Part shown: one piece after another, positions 7,692 to 8,956 of the stretch
Layout: each line of letters opens with the position of its first letter
How positions within the stretch are numbered: the first letter of the stretch is position 1
Source of the DNA: Flavobacteriales bacterium UBA5933
GTDB taxonomy: Bacteria > Bacteroidota > Bacteroidia > Flavobacteriales > Weeksellaceae
DNA: 8,956 nucleotides
Direction of reading: 5' to 3'
Assembly (NCBI GenBank): GCA_002430925.1
Contig: DJDD01000114.1
Coordinates: forward strand, 1-8,956
Notes under the pieces: generated by a model
The model's input: the letters and a program-made list of their open reading frames with translations, nothing else
Told to the model about the DNA's origin: nothing
Database searches by the model: none
Translations under genes and position numbers: made by a program

Positions 7692-8598
7692 TTTTTAATA
7701 ATTTAATGTCTTGTTTCATTTTGTTAATTTCTTTTTCCTGTTGGATGATATAAAGAGTTAATTCTTCTATTTTTTGTAGAAGTAAATTGTTCATTTCCCC
7801 AACTTTTAGTCCGTTTTCTTGAATTTCTTTAGCAGAAGGCATATCAGGTAAATGGTTATTTTCTTTTACAAAAGTTTCTATCTCATTTAGTTTTGGGAAA
7901 ACATAATCAGCTTTTAAGTCTGATTTACCAGTATAATATTTTTGAAAGACATAATCAGCAGGAACATTAAGGTCAACAATAACTTCTTCTGCATGTATTT
8001 TTCCTTTTACTGTAAGTTTCTCATTAGGATTTTTTGTGCCAATACCTAATCTACCCCAATTATCTAAAAACATTTTTGCTCCAGCTCCAGTAGCAAAACT
8101 CAATCCAGACCAACCAGATACGGATACTTCATTACCAACTCTTGTTAAACCGTAATTAGCAACTTTTTGATTTTTATAATCAAATACATCATAAGTATTA
8201 AAACCAATACTAGAATATCCTCTAGCTGAAATATCACCATCTACATCTAATTTGACATTTTCTTGAGGATATACTCCTATACCAAATCTTCCATCGTTTG
8301 TTAGATTCATTTTTGGATTATTATCATCACCAGAAAAATTTAATCCACCTTCTTCCATTGACCAAATTCTACCAATTTGTTTTCCTGTATTTTGTTGAAA
8401 AATTATATCTCCTGCGTCTTTTGTTTTTAATTCTGATGCTTTTAATAATAAATCACCACCTCCATAAATTTCTAATTTTGCTTGTGGATTTTGAGTACCA
8501 ATCCCAACATTGCCAGAAGGAGGAAAAGTATTAGATTGTCCAAATGTTAAAACTGAAGCCCCTAATAAAAGAGCTATAAAAAATAGATTTTTTTTCAT
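7684..8598 (-). CDS. Fibre-like secreted protein with GIGT repeats and C-terminal coiled coil, 304 aa
   Basis: The signal peptide is MKKNLFFIALLLGASVLTFG, with Gln21 next. Three short beta repeats of the GIGTxxPxxKLxVxG type occur: VGIGTQNPQAKLEIYG (31-46), FGIGVYPQENVKLDVDG (105-121) and LGIGTKNPNEKLTVKG (184-199). This pattern is frequent in tail-fibre-like and adhesin-like proteins of Bacteroidota. The conserved C-terminal module runs from about 200 to 280 (ADYVFQKYYTGKSDLKADYVF, then HLPDMPSAKEI and GEMNNLLLQKIEEL). It ends in a Lys/Glu/Gln-rich heptad region (about 270-304) that should form a coiled coil and may drive oligomerisation, perhaps a trimer. There is no peptidase S74-type DRRxKxNI motif and no T9SS sorting domain, so its surface anchoring is unexplained. 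The start lies 1 base after the stop of a paralogue, and its own stop lies inside the first codons of the propeller gene. An attachment or structural role is inferred. Confidence 0.88.
   Translation of the reverse strand: MKKNLFFIALLLGASVLTFGQSNTFPPSGNVGIGTQNPQAKLEIYGGGDLLLKASELKTKDAGDIIFQQNTGKQIGRIWSMEEGGLNFSGDDNNPKMNLTNDGRFGIGVYPQENVKLDVDGDISARGYSSIGFNTYDVFDYKNQKVANYGLTRVGNEVSVSGWSGLSFATGAGAKMFLDNWGRLGIGTKNPNEKLTVKGKIHAEEVIVDLNVPADYVFQKYYTGKSDLKADYVFPKLNEIETFVKENNHLPDMPSAKEIQENGLKVGEMNNLLLQKIEELTLYIIQQEKEINKMKQDIKLLKNE
7754..8019. repeat. Direct repeat copy A within the complete fibre gene
   Basis: This aligns without gaps to 8691-8956 at an offset of 937 bases. I count 7 mismatches in 266 positions, all in the part nearer the gene's 3' end. 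Bases 7901-8019 are identical to 8838-8956 (119 bases). The repeat may continue beyond the right edge. Confidence 0.9.
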
Positions 8599-8599
8599 A

Positions 8600-8956
8600 T
8601 TATTTTTGTTTTAATTGATTAACTTCTTGTTTTAGAATTATTAATTGTTCTTGTTGTTCTTGATTAATTTTATTTTGTTCAATTAATAATAGAGTTAATT
8701 CTTCAATTTTTTGTAGAAGTAAATTGTTCATTTCGCCAATTTTTAGTCCGTTTTCTTGAATTTCTTTTGCAGAAGGCATATCAGGTAAATGGTTATTTTC
8801 TTTTACAAAACTTTCTATCTCATTTAGTTTTGGAAACACATAATCAGCTTTTAAGTCTGATTTACCAGTATAATATTTTTGAAAGACATAATCAGCAGGA
8901 ACATTAAGGTCAACAATAACTTCTTCTGCATGTATTTTTCCTTTTACTGTAAGTTT
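8600..8956 (-). CDS. Paralogous fibre-like protein, C-terminal 118 residues (5' end off window)
   Basis: The frame is open from the right edge to TAA at 8602-8600, giving 118 residues. The visible part begins KLTVKGKIHAEEV, equal to residues 194-206 of the 304-residue neighbour, so the true start lies outside the window. A GTG at 8839-8837 could be taken as a start, but it is the internal Val of ADYVF in the conserved module and the homology continues upstream of it. The module differs from the neighbour only by Thr/Ser and Val/Ile substitutions (IESFVKE, GLKIGEMN). After KIEELTL the coiled-coil tails diverge: this copy has 29 residues to the end against 22 in the neighbour. The next gene begins after a single intervening base. 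By analogy it should carry a signal peptide and GIGT repeats upstream, but these are not visible. Confidence 0.88.
   Translation of the reverse strand, partial: KLTVKGKIHAEEVIVDLNVPADYVFQKYYTGKSDLKADYVFPKLNEIESFVKENNHLPDMPSAKEIQENGLKIGEMNNLLLQKIEELTLLLIEQNKINQEQQEQLIILKQEVNQLKQK
8691..8956. repeat. Direct repeat copy B within the partial fibre gene
   Basis: This is the partner of 7754-8019. It is truncated only by the window edge. The similarity stops at the divergent coiled-coil tail (below about 8691), where the two genes differ in length by 21 bases. Confidence 0.9.

Noticed and set aside
8298..8534. Plus-strand open frame of 78 codons
   Set aside because: It is antisense to the N-terminal half of the fibre gene, hydrophobic Leu/Tyr-rich by composition, with no recognisable domain.
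8600..8839. A 79-residue gene starting at the GTG at 8839-8837
   Set aside because: The GTG is the internal Val of ADYVF. The reading frame and near-identity to the neighbouring gene continue upstream to the window edge, so this is the 3' end of a longer gene.
1..8956. CRISPR arrays, tRNA/rRNA genes, insertion sequences, terminators or promoters
   Set aside because: No spaced short repeats, cloverleaf-like sequence, transposase or terminal inverted repeats were seen, and the inter-gene gaps are at most 3 bases. The operon's promoter and terminator must lie outside the window.

Overview
The window is AT-rich DNA, roughly 30 % G+C by eye. It carries five genes, all on the minus strand and packed almost end to end. 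Several traits point to the phylum Bacteroidota, most likely class Flavobacteriia: a type IX secretion system (T9SS) type A C-terminal sorting domain, Sec signal peptides that end just before Gln, A-rich start regions with no Shine-Dalgarno motif, and RHS/YD-repeat proteins of a distinctly flavobacterial style. I cannot name the genus from this sequence.

In transcription order (right to left) the layout is as follows. (1) 8956-8600 is the C-terminal part of a fibre-like protein; its 5' end lies outside the window. (2) 8598-7684 is a complete 304-residue paralogue of it, with a signal peptide, GIGT-type beta repeats and a C-terminal coiled coil. (3) 7691-6180 is a 503-residue secreted protein predicted to be a seven-bladed beta-propeller with a T9SS sorting domain. 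(4) 6176-2931 is a 1081-residue secreted YD/RHS-family shell protein whose N-terminus resembles SpvB. (5) 2927 to the left edge is at least 975 residues of a secreted RHS protein with a DUF6443-like N-terminus and the RHS-associated core. It is still open at the window edge, so its variable C-terminus is not visible. Spacings are +1, -8 (overlap), +3 and +3 bases, which strongly suggests one transcript with coupled translation. I see no internal promoter or terminator and no gene-free stretch longer than a few bases. There are no RNA genes, insertion sequences or CRISPR arrays.

All four genes whose start is visible encode export signals, so the locus looks like a cell-surface or secreted assembly: coiled-coil fibres, a T9SS-anchored or released propeller, and two large YD-repeat proteins. 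My working hypothesis, not proven by the sequence, is that the two YD proteins form a divided cocoon comparable to the TcB/TcC pair of Tc toxins. The second one would carry a variable, possibly toxic, tip just beyond the left edge. The duplicated fibre genes share a 119-base identical tract, which indicates recent duplication or gene conversion.
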